DNA of 64,000 nucleotides from Flavobacteriales bacterium (GCA_016721005.1 JADKJM010000005.1:496001-560000), one strand, 5' to 3'. Positions 16,525-25,671 are shown, counted from the first letter of the stretch. A program made the numbers and translations. The notes: generated from the letters alone by a model not told the origin.

Positions 16525-17016
16525 ATGAGAAAGTTCATTGTGCTGATCGCCCTTGTCGGGCTCGGCTTTTCGGCACGTTCACAAAGCAGCGGCTTCGGCT
16601 TGGGCATCATGCTCGGCGACCCCACGGGCCTGAACGGCAAGCTCTGGTTGAACGGCGATCGCGCTCTTGACTTCGGTTTGGCATGGGGGATCTACGGGCA
16701 CTACGTCCACCTCCACAGCGATTATCTGTTCCACAATATGGAACTACTCCACGTGAGCGAGGGTAAGCTCGCACTCTACTATGGCCCGGGGCTGCGCATC
16801 CGCTCCTGGACCGGCGGCCGATATCGGGATCACGGGCGTTGGGAGGATTATGACGGTTCGCGGATCGGTGTAGGCGTGCGTTTCCCGGTCGGGCTTGACT
16901 ACATGTTCGACGGGGTACCGGTGGATGTTTTCCTGGAAGTGGTCCCTTCCCTCGACCTTTTGCCCGGTACCTATTTCGATCTTGATGCCGCGATCGGCGG
17001 TCGGTTCTGGTTCTGA
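16525..17016 (+). CDS. Small outer-membrane beta-barrel-like protein
   Basis: 163 residues. Signal peptide MRKFIVLIALVGLGFSARSQ, then short amphipathic strands alternating with Gly/Asp turns (SGFGLGIMLGDPTGLNGKLWL, LALYYGPGLRIRSW, RIGVGVRFPVGLDYMF, YFDLDAAIGGRFWF, pattern only) and a C-terminal Phe, as expected for an eight-strand barrel. I do not assign a function. The 3' end overlaps the convergent PAP2 gene by 46 bases. Confidence 0.72.
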   Translation: MRKFIVLIALVGLGFSARSQSSGFGLGIMLGDPTGLNGKLWLNGDRALDFGLAWGIYGHYVHLHSDYLFHNMELLHVSEGKLALYYGPGLRIRSWTGGRYRDHGRWEDYDGSRIGVGVRFPVGLDYMFDGVPVDVFLEVVPSLDLLPGTYFDLDAAIGGRFWF

Positions 17017-17660
17017 CGGAAAAGTCTTCGATCCAACCAAGGACGCTTCGCGAAGGAACTCCTGTAGAGCACGAAGTACACCAGCACAGCCGTTGCAACG
17101 CCGATGGTGGATCCGGCCACGGTGTCCTGGAGGAAGTGTTGCGATAAGTGGATTCGCGAATACGCCATGCCCGTGGCCAACAGCGCGAGCGGAACAGCCC
17201 ATTGACGTTTGTTGATGATCACGGCGAGGGCCATGCACATTCCGAAAGCCGCCGCCGAGTGTCCGCTCGGGAAACTGAAGTGCTGGTGCATGTCCACCCC
17301 GGAGACCCATTCCATCGTGCCCAGTTGCTGCTGGTATGCGGATGGCCGATCCATGTCCGGGAAGACTCCGTGTTTAAGTACCTGGACGATGATGGCCCCG
17401 AGCGAGCAACTCACACCCATCATCAGGAATGCGCGCATCTCCTTCACTAGGAGCAGGCCCAACGCGAGGATCGTCGGTACCCAGCCATCGGCCAGCACCG
17501 TAAGGATCTTGAAGGATCCGTCCAGCCACCACGGATGATATTGGTTCATGGCGGCATGGATCCGGAACTTATCACCGGTGATGGCCACCACGGCACCCAC
17601 GATGGCGAACAACGACCACGTCACCAGGAAGCGGCGGACGATGATCGTGTGGGATGACAT
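16971..17660 (-). CDS. PAP2-family membrane phosphatase
   Basis: 229 residues with about five or six membrane helices. All three PAP2 signatures are present: KHGVFPDMDRP (KxxxxxxRP form), FSFPSGHSA and SRIHLSQHFLQD (SRxxxxxHxxxD). The enzyme probably dephosphorylates undecaprenyl diphosphate, phosphatidylglycerophosphate or a related lipid at the membrane surface. The C-terminal tail is basic (KRPWLDRRLFRQNQNRPP) and lies in the overlap with the convergent barrel gene; a shorter functional core would end before it. Confidence 0.93.
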   Translation of the reverse strand: MSSHTIIVRRFLVTWSLFAIVGAVVAITGDKFRIHAAMNQYHPWWLDGSFKILTVLADGWVPTILALGLLLVKEMRAFLMMGVSCSLGAIIVQVLKHGVFPDMDRPSAYQQQLGTMEWVSGVDMHQHFSFPSGHSAAAFGMCMALAVIINKRQWAVPLALLATGMAYSRIHLSQHFLQDTVAGSTIGVATAVLVYFVLYRSSFAKRPWLDRRLFRQNQNRPPIAASRSK

Positions 17661-17939
17661 GTTGCGAAACTACATGCACGGCCATGGAGCGCGGATCGGG
17701 GTAGCAGGGCTGTCGGGTCTCGATCCCCTTGTGGGCGTGGGATCCTTGATCGTGACAGGCCATACCGATGGCTTCTTCGCTCGGCACGCGCAACAGCGTG
17801 AAACCCAGCGTCGGCGGGGGACGACGCAATTCGGTCGATGTGCCCGTCGGGATCCGGATCCGGCTTCAACAATGACCCCAAGAGGCAATGGTCCGGAACA
17901 GAGCCTCAGCGCATGGTCCAACAAGGATCGTCGCACCGA
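17661..17939. other. Intergenic region, no feature recognised
   Basis: 279 bases between the PAP2 start and the stop of the large secreted protein gene. All frames are short and their translations are Arg/Pro-rich shadow-like sequences. I see no repeat, hairpin or promoter-like element that I would defend. Confidence 0.5.
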
Positions 17940-20900
17940 TCAGGGTAGCTGCTGCGCCCGTGTGTTCGTTGGGATGGACCCTCCGATGTTCAGCAGGATC
18001 GGATCGCGATCGTTGGAAGCGCCGGTGTACTTCACCACACCATCCATATTGACATCCTCCCGCTTATAGCCGACCACGGTATTCAACGGGGTACTCCCGC
18101 CGATGATGAGCAGGATCGGGTCCCGGTCGTTCGTGGCTCCGATGTATTTCAAGATGGCATCCCCGTTCACATTCCCGCTCCATAGGCCAAAGCGATCCGC
18201 CCCAAGGGTCTGCCTTGCTCCGGCACCCCATGTTGCTTGTGATCCGCGTGTGAGATCCAACGGGGTCCCGGCCGATCCCAATGCGATCGGCGAAGCGGTC
18301 ATCACGCCCAAATGGTTCCGGTGTCGCAAGGCCACATGATAGGAACCCGCTGGCAAATTGAACAGCAGGTCCGGATATCCATCCACACCGACCACCTCTC
18401 CATCCCGTTCGATCAAGGCCGATCGTGTGGCCAGCACCTGTGAAGGAGTGGTGCCTGAGCGGATCTCCACCACCACCCAATCCACCGGGGCATTCAGGCC
18501 GGTGGTGCCCAAGCGCAAGGCACTGGTCGTTTCGCCACCGCCGCCCACATGGGTATACCCGAGCGCGGTGTACGGTTCGACAAGCGGCACAAGGCCGGCA
18601 CTGCGGAGGTCATCACGCATGAGGCCTGTACCATTGACATAACAGCCGGAGAGCAGGGCGCGAACGCGCACCGATGTCGGGCAATCCTGGTAGGCGACCA
18701 GAGCGCTTCCCGGTATGATCGTATTCGTGGGGTTCGAAGGGGTTTGCCACCGGAGCGCATAGTGGTCGCTTCCCGCTCCCTCCTTATGCAGCAGTTCCAC
18801 GTAGTAGTACCGCCCTGCGATCAAGGTGATGGGGGCACTGGTCTGCGACGGATAAGTGTCGTACACCGTGGCACCCGTAGCTGCGGGCACCGAACATATC
18901 ACCCGTGAAAAGCGCGGCTCCGCGTTGAGGCTGAGGGATACGGCGGCCGCGTCATCCGCTGTGAGCACGAAGGTGTACGCACCGGTTTGCGGGGCAACGA
19001 TATAGCCGCGGACGCGCGCACCGAAATTGCTTCCCGCGTTCACCGGACCTTGGAACGAAGTGAGCAGGCTGGTACTTGTCGGGGTGTTCGGGTACGCTGG
19101 TGCGTTCAAGAGGTCGAGCAATGAGACCCCACTGATCCCCGCGAAGAGCTGGTACTGGACCCTGCCCGCTTGCCCCGGGCATTGCGGCGGTGCGGAGGAG
19201 AGCACGGTGATCACACGCGAGGTCGTACCCGTCAGGCCATCGTCGTCCGTGACCGTCAGCGTCACCGTCCGATCCCCGACGTCCGTGTATGTCACCACCG
19301 GCGCCGGGCTGTTGCTCGTTGTTCCATTCCCAAGGTCCCATGCGTAGGATACGATGGTTCCCGGATCATAGGATTGCGTTCCGCTGAAGTTGATCTGCAA
19401 CGGCGAATAACCCGCGACGACGTTGGCCTGGATGATCGCTATGGGGGCGATGGCCTGGCACCGTGGATAGACGGTATGCACCACCGTGGTGCTCAATCCA
19501 CCGGCATCGGTCACCTTCAACTCCGCAGCGTAGCGATACGTCTGGCCATCACATCCTTCACCGGAAGTGACCATGGAACTTGTCACGGTATTGATGGTCG
19601 GTCCCGGATGTACGTGGGTGTTATGCAGGAAGTCGGTGCGCCAAGCATAGGTCAACTGGCCCGGACCGTGCTCGGCATCGCTCACGCTGGCGACCAGTTG
19701 GAAGGTGGTATCCACGCCCACCGGATAGAACGCGCCATCCGCGAAGCTGGTGATAGCCACCACAGGTGGTGTGTTGTTCACCGAGACAATGAAGGTGCGC
19801 TGGACCTGCTGGCCCACGTTATCGGTAACCGTCAACGTCACGGTATAGGTGGTCGGCACACCCGGTGGGGCGGTGAAGGTGTGTGAGGGGTTCGGCGCTG
19901 AACTCGTCGCGCTGCCATCACCGAAGTTCCACAGGAAAGTGAGCGGTCCATTCTCCGGATCGCTGCTCCCGCTGCCGGTGAAGGCGACCAAGAGCGGACC
20001 GGGGCCATACTGCACACTCTGGGTGGCCACCACGATGGGGGGTAGGTTCACAGTGGCCGTATTGCAGATCCTGTTGATGGAGGTCGTGTTGTACTTCGTG
20101 TACCAGAGGCACCCATCCGGTCCCTTCCCCAGCCAGTTCACCGCGCCAAGCAGGCTGGCGAAATCGTGGACACTGGTCACCTGCCCATTGGCATCGTACA
20201 CGAAGCGGCGGATCCATCCAGCGGCGTAATCCGCGTGGTACGCGGAATTGCGGTATTCGGCCGGGAAGGCATTCCACTCATCCCACGGACCGCCGATGGC
20301 GGCGTATCCGCCGAAGCGAGGTCCCGGTACAGGCGAGGCGACATCATCCAGGTCCGTCGTGGTGGCCACATCACCGTTGAATGTCCCGCAGCGCGAACGG
20401 TTCCCGTGCATGTAATCAATGGAGGGGCGCTCGTGGAAGAACTTCGGGATGCTGTTCGGGATCTGGCTGTTCGCATCGCACGGGTTGGGATGCCCGTTCA
20501 CATGCTGCGGTGTGGCTTGCTTCAACAGGTCCTGGAAGCGGAAGTAAGGCACGTTACAGGAGAAGCCGTCATACGCCGGATTTGGTTGATCCAAGTTGGC
20601 CGTGAGTGCGGCCGAGTATCCGATGTGCGGTTCGAAGCCCTCGTACAACGGCCAGCCGAAGTTCATGCCCGGACCGGTACACACGTTGAACTCCTCCCAG
20701 GTGTTCCAACCCACATCGCCGATGAGCAAGGTCCCGATATCGCCATCCGCCGGGTTCGTGCTCCCGGTCCCCGGGCGCAGCGTCAACCGGTACGGATTGC
20801 GGAACCCCATGGCCCACACGCGCGACTTCGGTGCGCGTGGCGCGGCAGGATCATAGAACGGGTTGGAGGGAATGCCATCACCCGTATTCGGGTCCATGCG

Positions 20901-21644
20901 AAGCACCTTCCCACTGAACGAATTGACCAACTGGGCACGGAAGGCCCCCACGTTCTCCGCCGGGCGGATGATGCCGTCGGCCAAGGCCTGGGCGTAATAA
21001 CTCTCCGCCGCACTTCCCGCATCCACGGAAGCCGCGCTGGCACTTTCCCCGATGCTGGCCAACAAAGTTCCATCCCGCGCGAACAGCAGTGTGCCGGCCC
21101 CGTGTGTATTGAAGACGATAGGCGCGCCGGTGGTGATGCTCTCCCCCAACAGGAGTGTGCGACTTGCCGGATCCACACTCGTGAAGGAAGGGCCCACCGC
21201 CGTGTACCGCGCCAAACGAACGATGGACGCGGAGTTTCCCTGGCTGGCGAACGGATCATACTGCGAAGTCCCGAAGTAAAGCAGGTAGTGCCGGTCAACC
21301 GCATACAAGAGATAGATGCGCCCGTTCACGAGGAAGTTCGGATCCAAGGCGAAGCCGAGCAATCCGTGATCACCCCAATTGCCGACCTCTTGCTCCAGAT
21401 CCACCAATGGGCTTGGAAGGCGAACACCGTTCTCGATGATCCAGACCTTGCCCCGCTTCTCCCAAACGTAGCCACGACCATTGCCGTCCCACACCACACC
21501 TTGGGGTGAGTACCACCCATCCATCACCAAGGCTGTACTGAAACCAGCGGGTAGCGTTTGGGCCTGGACCGCGCCGCCCGACCCGAGCACGCAGAAGACG
21601 AACGCGACCAACAACGACTTCCTGAACTTGAATGCTGATCGCAT
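17940..21644 (-). CDS. Large secreted multidomain protein: PQQ-type sugar dehydrogenase propeller, PKD domains, PA14-like domain and C-terminal repeat module
   Basis: 1,234 residues from MRSAFKFRKSLLVAFVFC, a signal peptide; 18 further upstream codons are open. Residues 30-540 form a glucose/sorbosone dehydrogenase-type propeller (GFALDPNFLVNGRIYLLYAV, GKVLRMDPNTGDGIPSNPFY, VWAMGFRNPYRLTLRPGTG, GWNTWEEFN). Two PKD domains follow (FLWNFGDGSATSSAPNPSHT near 590; YAWDLGNGTTSNSPAPVVTY near 790), separated by an Ig-like domain. A PA14/GLEYA-like domain (GYIVAPQTGAYTFVLTADDA) comes next. The C-terminus has two 40-residue repeats, GNVNGDAILKYIGATNDRDP and DVNMDGVVKYTGASNDRDP, resembling calcium-binding dockerin loops. 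Probably a surface glycan-binding or oxidising protein. Confidence 0.9.
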   Translation of the reverse strand: MRSAFKFRKSLLVAFVFCVLGSGGAVQAQTLPAGFSTALVMDGWYSPQGVVWDGNGRGYVWEKRGKVWIIENGVRLPSPLVDLEQEVGNWGDHGLLGFALDPNFLVNGRIYLLYAVDRHYLLYFGTSQYDPFASQGNSASIVRLARYTAVGPSFTSVDPASRTLLLGESITTGAPIVFNTHGAGTLLFARDGTLLASIGESASAASVDAGSAAESYYAQALADGIIRPAENVGAFRAQLVNSFSGKVLRMDPNTGDGIPSNPFYDPAAPRAPKSRVWAMGFRNPYRLTLRPGTGSTNPADGDIGTLLIGDVGWNTWEEFNVCTGPGMNFGWPLYEGFEPHIGYSAALTANLDQPNPAYDGFSCNVPYFRFQDLLKQATPQHVNGHPNPCDANSQIPNSIPKFFHERPSIDYMHGNRSRCGTFNGDVATTTDLDDVASPVPGPRFGGYAAIGGPWDEWNAFPAEYRNSAYHADYAAGWIRRFVYDANGQVTSVHDFASLLGAVNWLGKGPDGCLWYTKYNTTSINRICNTATVNLPPIVVATQSVQYGPGPLLVAFTGSGSSDPENGPLTFLWNFGDGSATSSAPNPSHTFTAPPGVPTTYTVTLTVTDNVGQQVQRTFIVSVNNTPPVVAITSFADGAFYPVGVDTTFQLVASVSDAEHGPGQLTYAWRTDFLHNTHVHPGPTINTVTSSMVTSGEGCDGQTYRYAAELKVTDAGGLSTTVVHTVYPRCQAIAPIAIIQANVVAGYSPLQINFSGTQSYDPGTIVSYAWDLGNGTTSNSPAPVVTYTDVGDRTVTLTVTDDDGLTGTTSRVITVLSSAPPQCPGQAGRVQYQLFAGISGVSLLDLLNAPAYPNTPTSTSLLTSFQGPVNAGSNFGARVRGYIVAPQTGAYTFVLTADDAAAVSLSLNAEPRFSRVICSVPAATGATVYDTYPSQTSAPITLIAGRYYYVELLHKEGAGSDHYALRWQTPSNPTNTIIPGSALVAYQDCPTSVRVRALLSGCYVNGTGLMRDDLRSAGLVPLVEPYTALGYTHVGGGGETTSALRLGTTGLNAPVDWVVVEIRSGTTPSQVLATRSALIERDGEVVGVDGYPDLLFNLPAGSYHVALRHRNHLGVMTASPIALGSAGTPLDLTRGSQATWGAGARQTLGADRFGLWSGNVNGDAILKYIGATNDRDPILLIIGGSTPLNTVVGYKREDVNMDGVVKYTGASNDRDPILLNIGGSIPTNTRAQQLP

Positions 21645-21927
21645 CTTCTTCGTTTTCTTGATACCGCCAAAGATCGGAACTCCACCAAATATATCCATCC
21701 GCGGACCCCAAGTTGCTCTCTACCAATGTTGAAAAGATCCATACCCGACGTGGCAAAGCACGGTCATGGAAGGAGTGCCTGACCAGGAGGGTGAAGACAC
21801 GCGGGATGTTCACCGTAAAGGCTCCTTCACCACACAGCCGATCACCATCGCCAAAGAGAAAGCTGTGGAAGGACTGTGACGATCGCCCGCCGGACGGAGG
21901 ATACATTCGCGGCCTTCAGAAGACCTG
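21645..21927. other. Intergenic region between divergent genes, no feature recognised
   Basis: 283 bases between the starts of the large secreted protein (minus) and the PD40 lipoprotein (plus). It must hold both promoters. I see AT-richer sequence near 21650-21690 but no convincing -7 box and no repeat. Confidence 0.5.
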
Positions 21928-23031
21928 ATGATGTCACACAACTATCTATTCCTCGGTCTGTTGGCGTTCGGATGCTCCACACCCGATCCTGTTACCCAAA
22001 TACCCGAGCCGGAGATCACCGGCTGGGACAGCACCTTGATCCACGCTGGCGAAAAACACTTTTCACGGTTGAAGCGATTGACCTTCGGCGGCGACAATGC
22101 AGAAGCCTACTGGAGCTTTTCGGGAAAGCAACTCATCTTCCAATCCACCAACCCGAGTTGGGGCGAGAGCTGCGACCAGATCCACATCTTCTCGCCGTTC
22201 ACCGACGACCTGCAGACGAAGCAGCCATCACTGATCAGCATCCAAGGAGGCCGTACCACATGCAGCTATTTCCTGCCTGGTGATAGCCTCGTCCTCTTCG
22301 CCAGCACTTACGAACACGGCGCTTCATGTCCGGCGGTTCCGGAACGCCGTTCGGATGGAAAGTACGTGTGGCCCATCTACGCGAGTTTCGATATCCAAGT
22401 GGCCGACCTGAAGGGCAACATCCGCAGGAAGCTCACCAATACCGAAGGCTACGATGCCGAGGCCACGGTTTCGCCGAAGGGTGATCGCATTGTGTTCACG
22501 AGCATGCGCGATGGCGACCTCGATCTCTACACCATGAACATCGATGGTAGCGATGTGAAGCGCGTAACGAACACCTTGGGGTATGACGGCGGTGCCTTCT
22601 TCAGCCCCGATGGAACGAAACTGCTCTGGCGTGCTTCGCGACCGACCACCCCGGAAGAGATCGAGGAATACTCCACGTTGCTGAAGGAAGGTCTCGTGAA
22701 GCCGACCAGCATGGAGTTGTACATCGCCAACGCCGACGGCAGCGACGCCCGCAAGATCACCAACCTCGGCCAGGCCAACTGGGCACCTTACTGGCACCCG
22801 AGCGGGAACAAGGTCATCTTCGCCAGCAACCACACCACGGAACGCGGTTTCCCCTTCACCATGTACATGATCAACACCGATGGCACTGGCTTGGAGCAGG
22901 TGAGCTACGGCGACACCTTCGATGCCTTCCCGGTCTTCAGTCCGAACGGGCGCTACCTCGTCTTCAGCAGCAACCGCTTCAACGGGGGTACGCATGAGAC
23001 CAATCTCTTCCTAGCGGAATGGGCGGATTGA
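21928..23031 (+). CDS. PD40/TolB-like beta-propeller lipoprotein
   Basis: 367 residues. The start MMSHNYLFLGLLAFGC ends in a lipobox-like LLAFGC, so it is probably a lipoprotein. The body consists of TolB-type WD40-like repeats with the PD40 signature: YDAEATVSPKGDRIVFTSMRDGDLDLYTMNIDG, YDGGAFFSPDGTKLLWRAS, WAPYWHPSGNKVIFASN and DAFPVFSPNGRYLVFSSNR (patterns only). Such propellers bind partner proteins or peptides in the periplasm. No neighbouring Tol-Pal or peptidase gene clarifies its partner. Confidence 0.88.
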   Translation: MMSHNYLFLGLLAFGCSTPDPVTQIPEPEITGWDSTLIHAGEKHFSRLKRLTFGGDNAEAYWSFSGKQLIFQSTNPSWGESCDQIHIFSPFTDDLQTKQPSLISIQGGRTTCSYFLPGDSLVLFASTYEHGASCPAVPERRSDGKYVWPIYASFDIQVADLKGNIRRKLTNTEGYDAEATVSPKGDRIVFTSMRDGDLDLYTMNIDGSDVKRVTNTLGYDGGAFFSPDGTKLLWRASRPTTPEEIEEYSTLLKEGLVKPTSMELYIANADGSDARKITNLGQANWAPYWHPSGNKVIFASNHTTERGFPFTMYMINTDGTGLEQVSYGDTFDAFPVFSPNGRYLVFSSNRFNGGTHETNLFLAEWAD

Positions 23032-23088
23032 TCGCGTTCCTCGCCGCGATGTCCGACCGCTTGTCCTAGGGAACGATCTTCGCGACCA

Positions 23089-23421
23089 ATGGCCGGGCAG
23101 GAGGATGAACAAGCGATGGGTTGGATGGACCGCCTCGCCCGCCGTTGGGGTGTCGCGCCGTCCCGCGTGCTGGTGATCCTGCTCGTATTCGCCTGCACTG
23201 GCCTATCGGTGATGTTCCTGAAGCGACCCTTGGTGTATTGGGCTTCAGGCGAAGCAAGTGATCCTCCCGTCGCCTTCAGCATCATCTACTACCTGCTGAT
23301 CCTGCCCTTCTACAACGTGCTCCTATTGGCCTACGGAGCGCTCTTCGGGCAGTTCAAATTCTTCTGGGACTTCGAGAAGCGCTTCTTCTCACGCTTGTTC
23401 AACCGTCGGAAAGCCGACTGA
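23089..23421 (+). CDS. Small integral membrane protein, DUF6787-like
   Basis: 110 residues with two membrane helices (VLVILLVFACTGLSVMFL and SIIYYLLILPFYNVLLLAYGALFG, pattern only) followed by the highly characteristic GQFKFFWDFEKRFFSRL tail seen in the Flavobacteria family DUF6787. An N-terminal WGVAPSR segment also fits. The function is unknown. Initiation may be at the ATG at 23116 (MGWMDRLARR) rather than 23089. The 3' end overlaps the convergent vsr gene by 23 bases. Confidence 0.8.
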   Translation: MAGQEDEQAMGWMDRLARRWGVAPSRVLVILLVFACTGLSVMFLKRPLVYWASGEASDPPVAFSIIYYLLILPFYNVLLLAYGALFGQFKFFWDFEKRFFSRLFNRRKAD

Positions 23422-23845
23422 TCACGCGCGCCACTGCGGTGGCCGGTGATCGCTGGATCCGGCATTCCCACACCGTGATCACCTTCCAACCTGCTCTTCG
23501 CAGCGCCTGCGCCTTGCGTTTGTCGCGCGCCTTGTTCGCATCGAGCTTGGCATTCCAGAAACGGGTGTTGGTCTTCGGTCTTCGCGGTTGGCAGTGCGGA
23601 CATCCGTGCCAGAAGCAACCGTGTACGAACACGGCGATCCGCCGTCCGACGAAGGCGATGTCCGGTCTGCCCGGCACCTTCTTGTAATGCAAGCGATAGC
23701 CCGGGAATCCCGCAGCGCGTAAGGCATGTCGCACACTTAATTCGGGGCCGGTATCCTTGGCGCGGATGCGGCTCATCAGCGCACTGATCCGCTCGTTCTT
23801 CGGAACGGGTGTACGTCCATCGCGGATGTAGGCGGTTCGGGCCAT
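23399..23845 (-). CDS. vsr: Very short patch repair (Vsr) DNA mismatch endonuclease, orphan
   Basis: 148 residues, normal length. Vsr nicks next to the T of T:G mismatches that arise by deamination of 5-methylcytosine. Motifs: RISALMSRIRAKDTGPELSVRHALRAAGF (the start of the family domain), YRLHYKKVPGRPDIAFVGRRIAVFVHGCFWHGC with the catalytic Asp in GRPDIAF, the zinc-ligand Cys/His residues in HGCFWHGCPHC, and TRFWNAKLDANKARD. No cytosine-5 methyltransferase or restriction gene adjoins it, which is unusual because vsr genes normally accompany one. Confidence 0.96.
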   Translation of the reverse strand: MARTAYIRDGRTPVPKNERISALMSRIRAKDTGPELSVRHALRAAGFPGYRLHYKKVPGRPDIAFVGRRIAVFVHGCFWHGCPHCQPRRPKTNTRFWNAKLDANKARDKRKAQALRRAGWKVITVWECRIQRSPATAVARVISRLSDG

Positions 23846-23850
23846 TGGCC

Positions 23851-23858
23851 CAAGGTAG
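23851..23858 (-). promoter_or_regulatory. Putative -7 element for vsr
   Basis: Minus-strand CTACCTTG, six bases before the vsr ATG at 23845; implies a nearly leaderless transcript. Confidence 0.35.
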
Positions 23859-23866
23859 CGGTGCGT

Positions 23867-25141
23867 TCAATCCAGCTTGGGGCGCGGCGTGGCGCCTGCC
23901 AGCTGCTCCTGGCCGGTTTCGCGATCGTACACGAGCTGGGTGCAGGCATCGCCGTTCTTGAAGTAGAAGGTGCCGCCCCATTTGTGGTACACGCGGCGGT
24001 ATTCGGCAACCACACCTTCGGATTCCAACTTGATGATCGTGGTGACCATGCCCGCGTCGATCTGCAGGTCCTCGGTGCGGTTCACGATCGCTTCCTCCAC
24101 GTCGATCAAGTGTACGGGCTCTTCGGCCGCGTTCGTACGGGCCTTCGCCACGCGCGACGCCTCCTCGCTCATCATCGGTTCGATGGAACGCCGTCCATCC
24201 TCTCCCTGCTGTGGTTTCGAAGCAAGGGTGTTATGCACCGGCGCCGGGCGCATAGGCAAGGGCTTCGGCTTCTCCGCTGGTGGTGCCGGTGTTGGCTTAG
24301 GTGCAGGAGTTTCCACCACGACCTTTTCCGGCACCTTGCGTTTCTCTTCCTCCTTGCGCGCGGCTTCGGTGCGGGCCTTCTCCGCGCGTTCTGCTTCCTG
24401 CTTGCTCTTTTCCTGTGCGGCAGTCTCTGCAGCGGCCTTGTGCTCTGCTTCGGTTCGCGTCCTGGCCTGCGCTGCTTGTTCCGCTGCGACACGCTTCTCT
24501 TCCTCCGCTTTCGCCTTGGCCTGCGCCGCTTGTTCAGCGGCTGCTTTCTTCTCCTCTTCGGCCTTGGCCTTTGCCTGCGCCTTTGCTTCTTCCGCCTTCT
24601 TCTTCTCTTCTCCAGAAGCAGAAGCTTGCTCCTCCTTCTGCTTCTTCTCCACCTGCGTCACCACATCCTGCATCTGCGACTGCACCGACTTGGTGTAGTC
24701 CGTGTCGTAGTCGAAATCACCAGCAGCGCCGTCGTACCGGATCATTCCCACGGGCTGGTTGAAGACCACGATGTTGATGTCGTCGTATTGCTTGAAGAGC
24801 GAAACGGCGAAATCGAACGGCGTGAATCCGTTCGTTACCGCGCCTGCCGGAACATGGGTGTCGAAGGAGAGTTTCTTGGAAACGAACCCGTTCTTCTCGA
24901 AGGAGACCACGTAGCTCGCATCCAATTCCAGGCTCAGGGTGAACTTTGAAAGCCCGGTGGTGATCGCGCGTTCACGCACCCCGTTCTTGTACACCACGGC
25001 GCGCGCTTCGTTGAGGTCGCTGCCCTCGATCTTCATGCGGCCATGTACCGTGAAGCGGTCCTGGCCCATGGCGAAGGACTGCACGAGAACGGCGGCCAAT
25101 AGCACGGCCGGTCGAATGTTCCGGAGTATCGATGTGATCAT
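23867..25141 (-). CDS. Secreted protein with carboxypeptidase-regulatory-like domain and long Ala/Glu/Lys coiled-coil
   Basis: 424 residues. Signal peptide AVLLAAVLVQSFAMG, then a beta-sandwich-like domain (FTVHGRMKIEGSDLNEARAV, ASYVVSFEKNGFVSKKLSFD) typical of carboxypeptidase regulatory-like domains in Bacteroidota surface proteins. Residues about 165-290 are a low-complexity charged helix of repeated KAxAEEEKKAAAEQAAQA units that should be a long coiled coil, followed by a Pro/Lys/Ala stretch. The last 100 residues look folded (VEEAIVNRTEDLQIDAGMVTTIIKLE ... GGTFYFKNGDACTQLVYDRETG, pattern only). The architecture resembles TolA/TonB-like periplasm-spanning linkers but without the TonB C-terminal motif. 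Function unknown. Confidence 0.78.
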   Translation of the reverse strand: MITSILRNIRPAVLLAAVLVQSFAMGQDRFTVHGRMKIEGSDLNEARAVVYKNGVRERAITTGLSKFTLSLELDASYVVSFEKNGFVSKKLSFDTHVPAGAVTNGFTPFDFAVSLFKQYDDINIVVFNQPVGMIRYDGAAGDFDYDTDYTKSVQSQMQDVVTQVEKKQKEEQASASGEEKKKAEEAKAQAKAKAEEEKKAAAEQAAQAKAKAEEEKRVAAEQAAQARTRTEAEHKAAAETAAQEKSKQEAERAEKARTEAARKEEEKRKVPEKVVVETPAPKPTPAPPAEKPKPLPMRPAPVHNTLASKPQQGEDGRRSIEPMMSEEASRVAKARTNAAEEPVHLIDVEEAIVNRTEDLQIDAGMVTTIIKLESEGVVAEYRRVYHKWGGTFYFKNGDACTQLVYDRETGQEQLAGATPRPKLD

Positions 25142-25183
25142 TCGCTAGAACCTGTGGCGGCGGTGTACGTAACACGGGGCCTT

Positions 25184-25648
25184 ATGGTTAGGACCCGAAC
25201 GCTCACATTCGCGCTGGCACTGTTCACCATCGCCGCTTTTGCCCAAGGACAAACGCCTGAACTCGATGCCTTGAACGGCCTCTATGCCGGCACCGTCAGG
25301 TTCAAGATCGATCGCGATCGCCAACTGGTCATTGATCAGTTCGACGCGAAAGGCTTGTTCCGGCAGGACATCGTACCGATCGAGTACATCGATCCGGCAA
25401 GCATGCATTTCTCCGCCGAGGAGGACGCCGTGATCCTGGGCTGCATCGCGGCACAAGGCCAGTGCTTCAGCAAGGAGATCTTCAAACTGAATGCGATCCG
25501 CCGAACAGGACGTTGCAATCTGCCGCCACCCTCGACGGACCCTCTGGGTGAAGCGATGATACAGGCCCTGCGCGATCTAGTCGATGCCGAGAAGCAGCGC
25601 ATGGCGGCAGCCGGTGAAACCCGACAGGGCGCATCGCGTATGAAGTGA
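25184..25648 (+). CDS. Secreted protein of unknown function, 154 residues
   Basis: Signal peptide MVRTRTLTFALALFTIAAFAQG, then a single domain with DALNGLYAGTVRFKIDRDRQL, IVPIEYIDPASMHFSAEEDA and an ILGCIAAQGQCFSKEIFKL segment with a Cys pair that may form a disulfide, ending in a charged helix. No family recognised. It is divergent from the coiled-coil gene (42 bases between starts) and leads a same-strand run of three small secreted-protein genes, with 23 bases to the next start. Confidence 0.72.
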   Translation: MVRTRTLTFALALFTIAAFAQGQTPELDALNGLYAGTVRFKIDRDRQLVIDQFDAKGLFRQDIVPIEYIDPASMHFSAEEDAVILGCIAAQGQCFSKEIFKLNAIRRTGRCNLPPPSTDPLGEAMIQALRDLVDAEKQRMAAAGETRQGASRMK

Positions 25649-25671
25649 CGCTTTTGAACGAACCACGGACC

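Noticed and set aside
20166..21509. Plus-strand 447-codon frame opposite the large secreted protein
   Set aside because: Arg/His-rich antisense translation; the minus strand encodes a clear sugar-dehydrogenase propeller.
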